From assembly GCA_002477465.1 (NCBI GenBank), contig DLPV01000057.1:1-42233 (forward strand): a stretch of DNA of 42,233 nucleotides, read 5' to 3'. How positions within the stretch are numbered: the first letter of the stretch is position 1; each line of letters starts with the position of its first letter. Under the pieces are notes generated by a model, which was not told the origin of the DNA, did not search any database, and worked only from the letters and a program-made list of their open reading frames with translations. The translations under genes were made by a program, and so were the position numbers. Source of the DNA: Gammaproteobacteria bacterium UBA7449. Lineage in GTDB: Bacteria > Pseudomonadota > Gammaproteobacteria > Pseudomonadales > Pseudohongiellaceae. Below, one piece after another: positions 25,620 to 33,624 of this stretch.

Positions 25620-27008
25620 TCAGGCGATACCGAATCCCGGACGATAGGTCTTGTCCAGATAGGCGTTTGCCCCTTCATCATTGGTGAAACGCATAGCGCT
25701 GCCATCATACTCCAGCACCTTGTGTTCGCTGGCCCTAATCGTCGCGATATTGCCCAGCAACATGGTCTCGGTGAGTCGCCCCGAATAATCGAAACCTGAT
25801 GTTGTGCGCTTGCTGCGATCCTTGATGGCGTCAATCCATTCTTGATAGATCCCGGGGGAGCGGGCCAGGGTTCTGGCTGGCGCTGATGTAGAGGCGTGGA
25901 CCGATTCCGGAATGAGCTGCGGATTGCGGCCGTATACACCATGCATCAGGGTATTCTTGTCTCCCACGATGAGAACTCCTCCGTCGTTGTCCCCCATCTG
26001 GCGACCGTTTTCCAAGCCCTCTGGGCGCTCTGGCAGCAGCCCGCCGTCATACCAGGTCATCTTGACTGGCGGTCTGCCGTTACTCGCCGGAAAATCGAAG
26101 TGAATCTTGGACGCGATTGGAAAGGTCTCCAGTTCGCGACCGAAACGTGAGGAGCTGGCGGTGATTTTTGTCGGTAAGCCCAGATCCAAGGCCCAGTATG
26201 GGTGGTCGATGATGTGGGCACCCATGTCACCGACGACACCGGTGCCAAAATCCAGCCACCCGCGCCAGTTGAACGGATGATAGGCTTTTTCCACATAAGG
26301 ACGATAAGGCGCCGCTCCTAGCCAGAGATCCCAACCCACGCTATCTGGAATTGGCATATTGCCCTCGGGCCTGCCTATACCCTGCGGCCATACCGGGCGA
26401 TTGGTCCAGCAATGCACTTCACGAATCGTGCCCAGCGCCCCGGAAGCAACCCACTCATTGATCACCCGTGCACCTTCCTCGGCGTGACCCTGATTACCCA
26501 TCTGGGATACCACATTGTTTGCCTCTGCAGCTGATGCCAGCACGCGGCATTCATTCACGGTGTGACAAAGTGGCTTCTGGACATACACATGCTTGCCCAT
26601 ATTCATGGCATGCATCGCAATAGGCGCGTGCATATGATCAGGCGTACTGATCAGCACCGCATCGATTTCGGGCTCATTGTCGAGCATCTCGCGGTAGTCA
26701 CGATAGGTCTTGGCCTTGTCTCGAAACGCTGTGGCAAATTCCTGCTGCAGCGTGTCAGCGAGGCGGCCATCATCCATATCACAAATGGCATAGATATTTT
26801 CATGGGCGACGCTCTGGATGTCCGAGCGCCCCTTGCCGCCAGCACCGACGGCCGCGATGTTCAGCTTGTCACTGGGGGCAATGTAATTTTCACCACCTAG
26901 CACCGCTCGCGGCACAATCATGAACGCGGATGCCGCACCAGCACGCTTGATGAATCCTCGGCGTGAATCAGAGGCATTTTGGTGGGGACGGTTGGATTTC
27001 TTCTTCAT
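25620..27008 (-). CDS. Tat-exported Gfo/Idh/MocA family oxidoreductase
   Basis: The 462-aa protein begins with SRRGFIKRAGAAS (Arg16-Arg17), a Tat signal, so it folds with its nicotinamide cofactor before export, as glucose-fructose oxidoreductase does. Rossmann motif VGAGGKGRSDIQ (54-65), ISTPDHMHAPIA (120-131) and VQKPLCH with Lys145 are followed by the long C-terminal domain with WLDFGTGVVGDMGAHIIDHP, typical of the secreted planctomycete/Bacteroidota-like branch. It would oxidise or reduce sugar hydroxyls in the periplasm using tightly held NAD(P). It heads the minus-strand run with the two DUF1080 genes, although the 189-base gap leaves room for a second promoter. Confidence 0.88.
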   Translation of the reverse strand: MKKKSNRPHQNASDSRRGFIKRAGAASAFMIVPRAVLGGENYIAPSDKLNIAAVGAGGKGRSDIQSVAHENIYAICDMDDGRLADTLQQEFATAFRDKAKTYRDYREMLDNEPEIDAVLISTPDHMHAPIAMHAMNMGKHVYVQKPLCHTVNECRVLASAAEANNVVSQMGNQGHAEEGARVINEWVASGALGTIREVHCWTNRPVWPQGIGRPEGNMPIPDSVGWDLWLGAAPYRPYVEKAYHPFNWRGWLDFGTGVVGDMGAHIIDHPYWALDLGLPTKITASSSRFGRELETFPIASKIHFDFPASNGRPPVKMTWYDGGLLPERPEGLENGRQMGDNDGGVLIVGDKNTLMHGVYGRNPQLIPESVHASTSAPARTLARSPGIYQEWIDAIKDRSKRTTSGFDYSGRLTETMLLGNIATIRASEHKVLEYDGSAMRFTNDEGANAYLDKTYRPGFGIA

Positions 27009-27191
27009 GAATGGGAATCCTCTTGATAACCGTTATTCTGCGTGGGTCACTACTTATTGCCTGCTAGCGAGCCCTTTCATCAGCTTTGGATTGAAGCATA
27101 TAGGCTCTGGAATTGGGAGTCCACGAAACCATTAGTCGTGAAGTCGATAGTTAGACAGGGCGTGACGGTGCTATTTGGCTGCTTCAATAAG

Positions 27192-27221
27192 AAAAAAAGG
27201 GGAGTCACATCGTGACTCCCC
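27192..27221 (-). terminator. Rho-independent terminator of the 27249-28004 gene
   Basis: On the minus strand GGGGAGTCAC, loop GAT, GTGACTCCCC is followed by seven T residues. On the plus strand the arms are 27199-27208 and 27212-27221 and the A run is 27192-27198. The stem is a perfect 10 bp, 27 bases after the stop codon. Confidence 0.9.
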
Positions 27222-27248
27222 CCTGCTATGTCGAACGCGTGTTGGTGC

Positions 27249-28004
27249 CTACATGGATTCCATCTTGTAGGTCACTTTGTCCTCTGCGGTCATGTTGTAC
27301 ATGCCAGCAGCAGGCGCAGCTTGCAGGGTAAACCAGTAAAAATCCGCAGGCACGCCGACTTCGGGATAGAAATCCAGGTAGAGCTGATGTTGCGGATCAT
27401 CCATGGGGAGCGCTGCGCCCTCTATGTTATCCCCGGTCGCCCAAGAATGGACGCCAACAACGGCGGAGTCCGCCAGTCTGCGGACAACTCCAGCCAGGTA
27501 AAAATCGACAGCACCGGAATAGATTTCTCCGTTTTCTGGTACACAGGTGCCCAGGCCAGCCTTGTTAACCAGCCGCGCTGCCTGCAAATTGGCCTCGTCA
27601 TCGTCTGAGCCAGGACCATAGACCAGAACGATAACCTTCACTTCTGGATTGTTATCAATCAGGCTCTGGACCTTGGCGGGCGTGCTTGAATCAATCACGC
27701 CGCGGAAAATTGCCCGTGTACCATCCACCTGCAGGGTGAGGGGTTGCTCGGTCGGCGAGGTATCGATTGGCCCTGAACAGGCGGCATCCACCTCCGCGAT
27801 GGTCAGCATCGCACTGTTGCTGCTGCCAGTGGCGCTGGTTACCTGTAGCACTTCAATATGGGAAAACGGCAATCCGCCTGAAGCATTATAGGGTTGTATT
27901 GCCACGTAGAACGCGCTGCCAATCCGCAACTCACCGGTGATATTGAGCTGGCTTCCCACATCCAGGCTGCTGACAGGCGTTTTAAGAAAAAACAGGCTAG
28001 CCAC
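27249..28004 (-). CDS. ClpP/crotonase-like (COG3904-type) protein, possibly truncated at its N-terminus
   Basis: The 251-aa frame shows a ClpP/crotonase-like pattern: TRAIFRGVID, VKVIVLVYGPGSDDDEANLQ, then EIYSGAVDFYLAGVVRRLADS followed by VVGVHSW. In related periplasmic proteins the Ser-Gly stretch holds a possible catalytic Ser. These relatives normally have a signal peptide or lipobox; here there is none. The only start is a GTG at 28004 directly after an in-frame TAA, 12 bases below the dedA stop. The 5' end may therefore have been lost, or translation may start inside. Substrate and activity are unknown. Confidence 0.6.
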   Translation of the reverse strand: MASLFFLKTPVSSLDVGSQLNITGELRIGSAFYVAIQPYNASGGLPFSHIEVLQVTSATGSSNSAMLTIAEVDAACSGPIDTSPTEQPLTLQVDGTRAIFRGVIDSSTPAKVQSLIDNNPEVKVIVLVYGPGSDDDEANLQAARLVNKAGLGTCVPENGEIYSGAVDFYLAGVVRRLADSAVVGVHSWATGDNIEGAALPMDDPQHQLYLDFYPEVGVPADFYWFTLQAAPAAGMYNMTAEDKVTYKMESM

Positions 28005-28016
28005 TTAGCATAGTTG

Positions 28017-28619
28017 TTAGAAGGTCTCACCAATAAAATACACGATTGCGCCCAGAGCAATCGCCCATAGGGCGCAGGCCAGTATATCGAGAATGGAATA
28101 AAGTCGCCGACTGAAACCACTCATACCGATTAAGGCAGGCAGTATACTGCGCACAGCGGGCACAAAGCGGCCGATGAATATCGTGAAAGGTCCATACTTG
28201 AAAACCATCGCGTCGGCCCGCGCAATCGCTTCCTCATGCCTTAGCGCAAACTGCGAAGCGTGCAATTTTGGACCAACGAAGTGACCCACATAGAAACCTA
28301 TGTGATCTCCGAGCAATGCGCCTGTCATAGCCAACAAACAAATCGCATGAAGAGACGCCACCTCGTTAGAAAACAAGAGTGAAGAAACAATGACGAGAAA
28401 GGCACCCGAAATGAAGACCCCTATGCCAATGCAGGCCTCAGCGAATGCCAGCATCGGCACCAGCAAAATAGCGGTATTCCGATTCTCCTCTAATAAGGAC
28501 AAAAAATAAGATTCGATGTAAACACCCTCGGGTGGAGAACTAAGTGAAAAAAATACTTTACTGAGATCGTTAAAAAGCTGAGTTCGGAAGCACAGATCTA
28601 ATTTCCTGAACTGCTGCAA
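28017..28619 (-). CDS. DedA/VTT-family inner-membrane protein
   Basis: The 200-aa protein is multi-spanning. Signatures of the DedA family (SNARE-associated/VTT domain) are LAFAEACIGIGVFISGAFLV (about 57-76), GDHIGFYVGHFVGPKL (about 109-124) and GRFVPAVRSILPALIGMSGF (about 150-169). DedA proteins act as lipid scramblases or flippases, some for undecaprenyl phosphate, and support envelope integrity and the proton motive force. The start is uncertain: TTG 28619 gives about 32 unremarkable residues before the conserved YIESYFLSLLEENRN, so an internal start is possible. Confidence 0.82.
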   Translation of the reverse strand: MQQFRKLDLCFRTQLFNDLSKVFFSLSSPPEGVYIESYFLSLLEENRNTAILLVPMLAFAEACIGIGVFISGAFLVIVSSLLFSNEVASLHAICLLAMTGALLGDHIGFYVGHFVGPKLHASQFALRHEEAIARADAMVFKYGPFTIFIGRFVPAVRSILPALIGMSGFSRRLYSILDILACALWAIALGAIVYFIGETF

Positions 28620-28687
28620 TTGCAGTCATGCGAAGGCGCCTGAGGCACATCAGAACTGACTTTTCCAATCCCGCATCCTCATGATCC

Positions 28688-29449
28688 TCAATGATTCCAC
28701 CAAGGCAGAGACGAATAGGGTCTCAGATCCAACTCATGGGTCCAGGCAGAACGATGCTGTTGCGAAAGATGCCAGTATGTCTCAGCGACTTTGTCTGGCT
28801 GCAGCAATCCGTCTTCTGCGCCGGTAGTATCCCGTAGCTGCTGAAAACGCTCAGCCCCCAGCATTTTGCCCAGCGTATCGGGGGCGTCTACTGGTCCATC
28901 AATGATGACATGTGAGACATGGATATTATCAGGGCCATATTGCGCATTGAGGGACTGGCACAGCATGCGGCGCCCGCCCATGGCCGCGGCGTGGGAATGC
29001 TGGCCAGCATTACCACGCACAGCCGCAGTAGATGAAGTCACTAACAGCGTTCCCTTACCCCGTTGCTGCATCAAAGGGCATACGGTTTGTGCGGTCCGGA
29101 ACAGACCGAAGGTGCCCATACGCCAACCCAGTTCGAAGACTTTAGCCGGCGTGTCTTCAAGAGCCCTGTCTCCGATCTGGGCGCCCAGATTATAAATCAC
29201 GACCTCAATGGGCCCCACCTCTGCCTCAACGGTTCGAATGCGCTCCTCAATAGTATTTTCTTCCACAGCATTCAGCAGATAGCCAGAAGCCGAGCCACCG
29301 CTTGACTCAATAGTTGCCACCAGTTGATCCAGACCTTGCTGGTCAGTGCGGCGACAAAGCGCAGCATGGTAGCCTCCCTGGGCAAATCGCTTAGCTGCAT
29401 GACCACCTATTCCGGCACCCGCACCAATAATAAGACATACTGGCTGCAT
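28688..29449 (-). CDS. Short-chain dehydrogenase/reductase-like protein lacking catalytic Tyr and Lys
   Basis: The 253-aa protein has the SDR Rossmann start CLIIGAGAGIGGHAAKRFA (5-23), the structural NLGA (87-90, in place of NNAG) and LLVTSST with Ser139/140. The active-site segment reads GQHSHAAAMGG. By spacing, the catalytic Tyr falls on His153 and the Lys on Met157. The C-terminal part (IHVSHVIIDGPVD) places it near a subgroup that has Phe-Ala-x-Ala-Lys there. It may be a non-catalytic or altered member. ATG 29449 starts directly before the nucleotide-binding motif. Confidence 0.82.
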   Translation of the reverse strand: MQPVCLIIGAGAGIGGHAAKRFAQGGYHAALCRRTDQQGLDQLVATIESSGGSASGYLLNAVEENTIEERIRTVEAEVGPIEVVIYNLGAQIGDRALEDTPAKVFELGWRMGTFGLFRTAQTVCPLMQQRGKGTLLVTSSTAAVRGNAGQHSHAAAMGGRRMLCQSLNAQYGPDNIHVSHVIIDGPVDAPDTLGKMLGAERFQQLRDTTGAEDGLLQPDKVAETYWHLSQQHRSAWTHELDLRPYSSLPWWNH

Positions 29450-29716
29450 ATTCCTGCTCCCCTATCAGACCACTTATTAGATCACTTCAGAGCCGCCTTC
29501 TCTGTATGCAAAAGCGCGTCTGAATCCGTTCCCGCTCAGAGTCTACCAAGATCTGAGTTGAGCTCAGATTAATCTATCCAGACTATCAAACTAGCGGAAT
29601 TGGCAACAGATTCCTAGTTGCCAGCAAAGCAGACTCCATGATTGCAATTACCCTTGCTGCAAAGGCCGCGGCCAGACCGCGTGCATTCCACGAGATTAGC
29701 GTTACAATGCCAAGCC

Positions 29717-30736
29717 ATGACAGCAGACGTCCACAGCGCAAAAAACGAAACTGGCGGGAATGCTTCTGCGCAGCCCGCATCCCAGACTGACGTAGACAGC
29801 AAGGTTGCAGACTATTGGGATGAGCATACTGATGAGAGTTTTCACGGGGAGACCTACTGGCTGGCCAACCCGGAAATTAATCGGCGAAATCAGCTCATGG
29901 CCGCAGGGGGTCGTGACTACCCAAGTTGGGTTAATTTTTCAGTCGAGCACTTTCTGGGCAAAGGCACATTATTGGATCAACTTTTTAAATCACAGCCACG
30001 CAAACCTGTAGATTGCGTATTGAGCATCGGCTGCGGTGATGGTGCCCTGGAGCGACATCTGGCCAGTATCAATACAGCCAAGTGTATAGAGGGCATCGAC
30101 CTTGCGCCGAAGCGTATAGAAATCGCCAGAGAAGAGGCAAGGAATGCCGGAGTAGAGGACTTGCTCCATTATTCGGTGTGTAACGTGGAAACCAGCGACT
30201 TTCCCAGTAAGAAATATGATGCGATCTACTTTAACTCTTCTCTGCATCATATGTCGGATCTCGATACTATTCTTTCCAGGTGTCACGCCGCGCTGCAACG
30301 CGGGGGCTACCTGTTTGTGAACGAATACATCGGCCCTAATCGCATGGCTTACAGCGACCGCGAAAAAGAAGCCATGCAGGGTGTCTTTCAAATGATCCCT
30401 GCCAAATATCGAATCTCTCACGCTGAGCATGACCGCGGTCAGGTACGCAGCCATGTTTATTTCCCAGATCCTCAGGAAGTGGAGCGCGTTGACCCATCAG
30501 AGGCAATCCATTCTGAAGAAATAATGGATGCAATCAACAGGCATTTTCACGTCGAAGAATTTAATTTCACTGGAGGCACGCTGCTGCAGTACATGCTGCA
30601 GGATATTGCTGGTAATTTCCGTCAAGACGATCCCGAGTCGATCAAAATGCTCGATCTAATTTTTACAATCGAGAAAAACCTGGTAGACAGTGGCGACCTA
30701 CTCCCACATTTCGCCATGATTATTGCCAAGCGCTGA
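29717..30736 (+). CDS. Class I SAM-dependent methyltransferase
   Basis: The 339-aa protein carries SAM motif I at SIGCGDG (103-109), an acidic residue after beta-2 in IEGIDLAPKRIEIA, then NVETSDFPSKKYDAIYFNSSLHHM and RGGYLFVNEYIG, which form the rest of the Rossmann-like fold. About 90 residues precede it (VADYWDEHTDESFHGETYWL), resembling the front part of natural-product or lipid methyltransferases. ATG 29717 is chosen; the frame is open upstream to a TTG at 29642 with no conserved content. The substrate is unknown and neighbouring genes do not help. Confidence 0.85.
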   Translation: MTADVHSAKNETGGNASAQPASQTDVDSKVADYWDEHTDESFHGETYWLANPEINRRNQLMAAGGRDYPSWVNFSVEHFLGKGTLLDQLFKSQPRKPVDCVLSIGCGDGALERHLASINTAKCIEGIDLAPKRIEIAREEARNAGVEDLLHYSVCNVETSDFPSKKYDAIYFNSSLHHMSDLDTILSRCHAALQRGGYLFVNEYIGPNRMAYSDREKEAMQGVFQMIPAKYRISHAEHDRGQVRSHVYFPDPQEVERVDPSEAIHSEEIMDAINRHFHVEEFNFTGGTLLQYMLQDIAGNFRQDDPESIKMLDLIFTIEKNLVDSGDLLPHFAMIIAKR

Positions 30737-31100
30737 TTCAGCGCGAGCAGATTACTACCGATACTCGTGCTTTCAAGCAGCACTGGACTGAAATCCAAAC
30801 CCGAGATCTTTAATACTAATGCTAGCCAGCTCAAAATATAGAATGTTTCAGATTACCTGTCTCGACTCCAGCTTGTTATTTTCAATAATCTCGTTACGCT
30901 ATCGGTTCATATTTACTCCAGCCAGCGACCAATCTGGCAAGCATAAACCGCAGCGATGACTATAATGGAAAAGCCTCGAAACCGCGCGCACCTGACCGAC
31001 TTTTAAGGCAGGCACATCGAACTCACTGCAGGTTTCAAACTCCAGTAGCATTCAGGAATTTACCAACAAAGAACCAAACCAACAGAGAAAGATAGTTATT
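30737..31100. other. Intergenic region before the nitronate monooxygenase gene
   Basis: No ORF of note is seen, nor any hairpin with a T run. The stretch is moderately AT-rich, consistent with a promoter region, but I could not pick out a convincing -35/-10 pair or operator. Confidence 0.4.
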
Positions 31101-32063
31101 ATGCCAATACCAAAATGTATGCAGGGCCGCCTGTCAGTACCAGTAGTAGGAGCGCCACTTTTCATAATTTCCAATCCGGACCTGGTCATTGCCCAGTGCA
31201 AGGCCGGCGTAGTCGGATCATTTCCAGCACTGAATGCACGTCCTGCCGAAGAACTGGATAAATGGCTTACCCGGATCAAAGCCGAGCTCGCGGAGCATGA
31301 TGCGGCCAACCCGGACAATCTCTCAGCACCTTTTGCGGTAAACCAGATTGTCCATAATTCAAACGATCGCCTCATGCAAGATGTTGAACTCTGTGTAAAA
31401 CATGAGGTGCCAGTGGTCATTACATCCTTGGGGGCGCGCCCTGAGGTGTTTGAGGCAATTCACTCCTATGGTGGAATATGCCTCCATGACGTCATCAATA
31501 ATCGCTTTGCCAAAAAAGCCATAGAGAAAGGCGCCGATGGCTTGATCTGCGTGGCGGCTGGCGCAGGTGGTCATGCCGGCACACTGTCACCCATGGCCTT
31601 TATCCAGGAGGTAAGGGAGTGGTTTGATGGGCCAGTTCTGTTGTCTGGTGCAATCTCAACTGGAGATGGCGTACTGGCAGCCCAGGCGATGGGCGCAGAT
31701 CTCGCTTATCTTGGTTCTGCCTTTATTGCGACTGAGGAAGCCAATGCCGCTGAGGGCTATAAAAAAGGGATCGTAGAGAACGCGTCCAACGACATCGTCT
31801 ATACCAACCTGTTCACCGGCGTTCACGGCAACTACCTGCGACCTTCCATTGAGGCAGCGGGACTCGATCCGGATGATTTGCCTGAAAGCGACCCTTCCAA
31901 TATGAATTTCGGCTCTGGCGGGAGTTCCAAGCAGAAAGCCTGGAAAGATATCTGGGGCTCCGGTCAGGGCATCAATGCGGTGAAAGCGGTATTACCCGCT
32001 GGAGAATTAGTCACACGCTTACGAACCGAATATGACGCGGCACGAGAGCGACTTAAACTTTAA
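31101..32063 (+). CDS. Nitronate monooxygenase-type FMN enzyme
   Basis: The 320-aa protein is a TIM barrel of the 2-nitropropane dioxygenase/enoyl reductase-like group. Motifs are GAPLFIISNPDLVIAQCKAG (17-36), APFAVNQIVHN (76-86), and the FMN phosphate and substrate loop VAAGAGGHAG (151-160, with His158), followed by LSGAISTGDGVLAAQAMGAD. Family members oxidise alkyl nitronates such as propionate 3-nitronate to aldehydes with O2. The physiological substrate here is unknown. The yaiI-like gene follows after 20 bases, possibly in the same transcript. Confidence 0.88.
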   Translation: MPIPKCMQGRLSVPVVGAPLFIISNPDLVIAQCKAGVVGSFPALNARPAEELDKWLTRIKAELAEHDAANPDNLSAPFAVNQIVHNSNDRLMQDVELCVKHEVPVVITSLGARPEVFEAIHSYGGICLHDVINNRFAKKAIEKGADGLICVAAGAGGHAGTLSPMAFIQEVREWFDGPVLLSGAISTGDGVLAAQAMGADLAYLGSAFIATEEANAAEGYKKGIVENASNDIVYTNLFTGVHGNYLRPSIEAAGLDPDDLPESDPSNMNFGSGGSSKQKAWKDIWGSGQGINAVKAVLPAGELVTRLRTEYDAARERLKL

Positions 32064-32083
32064 ACTAGGCAGAAATCACTAGC

Positions 32084-32530
32084 ATGAAAATCTGGGTGGA
32101 TGCCGATGCCTGCCCCGGCGCGATCAAGGAAATCCTGTTTCGCGCCGCAAAGCGCACCGGCACACAGTTGACCCTGGTCGCCAATCAACCGCTTCGCACT
32201 CCATCTTCCAGGTTCATTAGCGCCGTGCAGGTTGCTGCCGGTTTCGATGTGGCTGACAACGAGATCGTAAGGCGGGCGGAGGCTAACGATCTGGTTATCA
32301 CCAGCGATATTCCTCTGGCTGCGGAGGTAATCGCGAAGGACGTACGCGCCCTTAGTCCACGGGGAGAAAAATTCACCAAGGGCAATATTGGCGCGCGTCT
32401 GAATATGCGGGATTTTCTGGATACGATGCGCAGCAGTGGCGAACACACAGGCGGCCCAGCCGCCTTCAGCAATGCCGACAAGAAACAGTTTGCGGACCAG
32501 CTGGACCGGATTCTAGCCAGCAGCGCATAG
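32084..32530 (+). CDS. yaiI: YaiI/YqxD family protein (UPF0178, DUF188)
   Basis: The 148-aa protein opens with MKIWVDADACPGAIKEILFR, the unmistakable DUF188 signature. It continues with VSAGFDVADNEIV-like and LVITSDIPLAAEVI segments and the conserved LSPRGEKFTKGNIGARLNMRDF. The fold is PIN-domain-like with conserved Asp residues, but no activity has been firmly assigned. It ends 11 bases before the end of the convergent minus-strand operon. Confidence 0.92.
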   Translation: MKIWVDADACPGAIKEILFRAAKRTGTQLTLVANQPLRTPSSRFISAVQVAAGFDVADNEIVRRAEANDLVITSDIPLAAEVIAKDVRALSPRGEKFTKGNIGARLNMRDFLDTMRSSGEHTGGPAAFSNADKKQFADQLDRILASSA

Positions 32531-32541
32531 CTAGCAGCTAA

Positions 32542-33624
32542 CTACTCGCCTGCCTTGCTGTCAGGATGCACGATGTAGACCTGCGCCATTTTCACATCCA
32601 GAGAGGTGGAAATCGCTGTGTTCTCGCCAGTTTCAGGATCAGGGTGCGCATCAGCCAAACGTCGGAGTGCCTTGTAGAGCGAGATGCCAGAGATCTGGCC
32701 GTTGCTCAAGTGGTGCGTTGAATCGTTACGAATCAGCTGATAGTACCAGCTATCCACATCAGCATAGCCTGCCAGGATTCCGCTTGCCCCCTCTGAAGTG
32801 AGATCAAGTTGGAAGCGAGCATCCTTGAAGATATGAATCGAGGGAACACTCAGGTTCTGCCAGGGCATAACCATCTCTGGCATCGGCTCGGTGATTAGCA
32901 CACCATCGACAATCCTGGCATTGAACTGACGGATCAGGCTTTCTCCCCAACGATAGTCGATGCGTTGGGTGCCTCCTGCCATAACTTCCTGACCGGTGGC
33001 GTTGGTCAGCAGTCGGTCCATACCGCGATACATATTGACCACCACGGTGTCATCATTATCCAGACTATCGACCTCGGTGAGTTCGATCATCATGCGATTG
33101 TATTCCTCATCCAGGATCGCCTTGTCCTGGAAAATGAATTCGACGCCATCGGGTCCTCGAAAACCAATGACGCAGCCCACCGCGCGGTAAACTTCATTGT
33201 CGATGCCGGGTGTGCCGTCAGGATGGGTGAAATCATTCGAGCTGACTTCACCATCGAGGTTGAGCCCCCAGGCCAACTCACCTTCCACTTCATAGAACTC
33301 GAATCCATCGGATTCAGACGTGGGGTGCCAGGTCTCAATCTCCTGGGCCAGTTGCGTCTCTTGTACAGACAGGCCTTCATGATAAGGAAACAGCTTTTCG
33401 AACTGTTCACGCGGTCCATCATTGAAACCACGGGGACATTCCTGCTTGGCGTCTTCGGTCTGGTAAACCGACCAGAACAAGTCTGTCATCACATAGCTAA
33501 TGGTGCGGTTGCGTATGCGTGACTCGTCGGCGTGAACCGCCATGCTGCTCAGCAGCACACCACCGCAAAACAGCGCTGCGTACTTTGCTGGCCAGGGAAA
33601 AAAAGTGCTCATCGATGTATTCAT
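32542..33624 (-). CDS. Secreted protein of unknown family, last gene of the DUF1592/DUF1552 operon
   Basis: The 360-aa protein starts at ATG 33624, whose first base is the last base of the upstream stop (TGATG), which indicates translational coupling. A signal peptide ends near VHADES (about 35). The body has no cofactor motif; conserved-looking stretches are ECPRGFNDGPREQFEKLF, WGLNLDGEVSSNDFTHPDG and a GIDNEVYRAVGC segment. Asp/Glu are abundant. I do not recognise a named domain. Its position at the end of a run of exported redox-type proteins suggests a partner role in that system. A longer in-frame start at 33693 is unlikely, since the extra 23 residues lie inside the upstream gene. Confidence 0.75.
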   Translation of the reverse strand: MNTSMSTFFPWPAKYAALFCGGVLLSSMAVHADESRIRNRTISYVMTDLFWSVYQTEDAKQECPRGFNDGPREQFEKLFPYHEGLSVQETQLAQEIETWHPTSESDGFEFYEVEGELAWGLNLDGEVSSNDFTHPDGTPGIDNEVYRAVGCVIGFRGPDGVEFIFQDKAILDEEYNRMMIELTEVDSLDNDDTVVVNMYRGMDRLLTNATGQEVMAGGTQRIDYRWGESLIRQFNARIVDGVLITEPMPEMVMPWQNLSVPSIHIFKDARFQLDLTSEGASGILAGYADVDSWYYQLIRNDSTHHLSNGQISGISLYKALRRLADAHPDPETGENTAISTSLDVKMAQVYIVHPDSKAGE

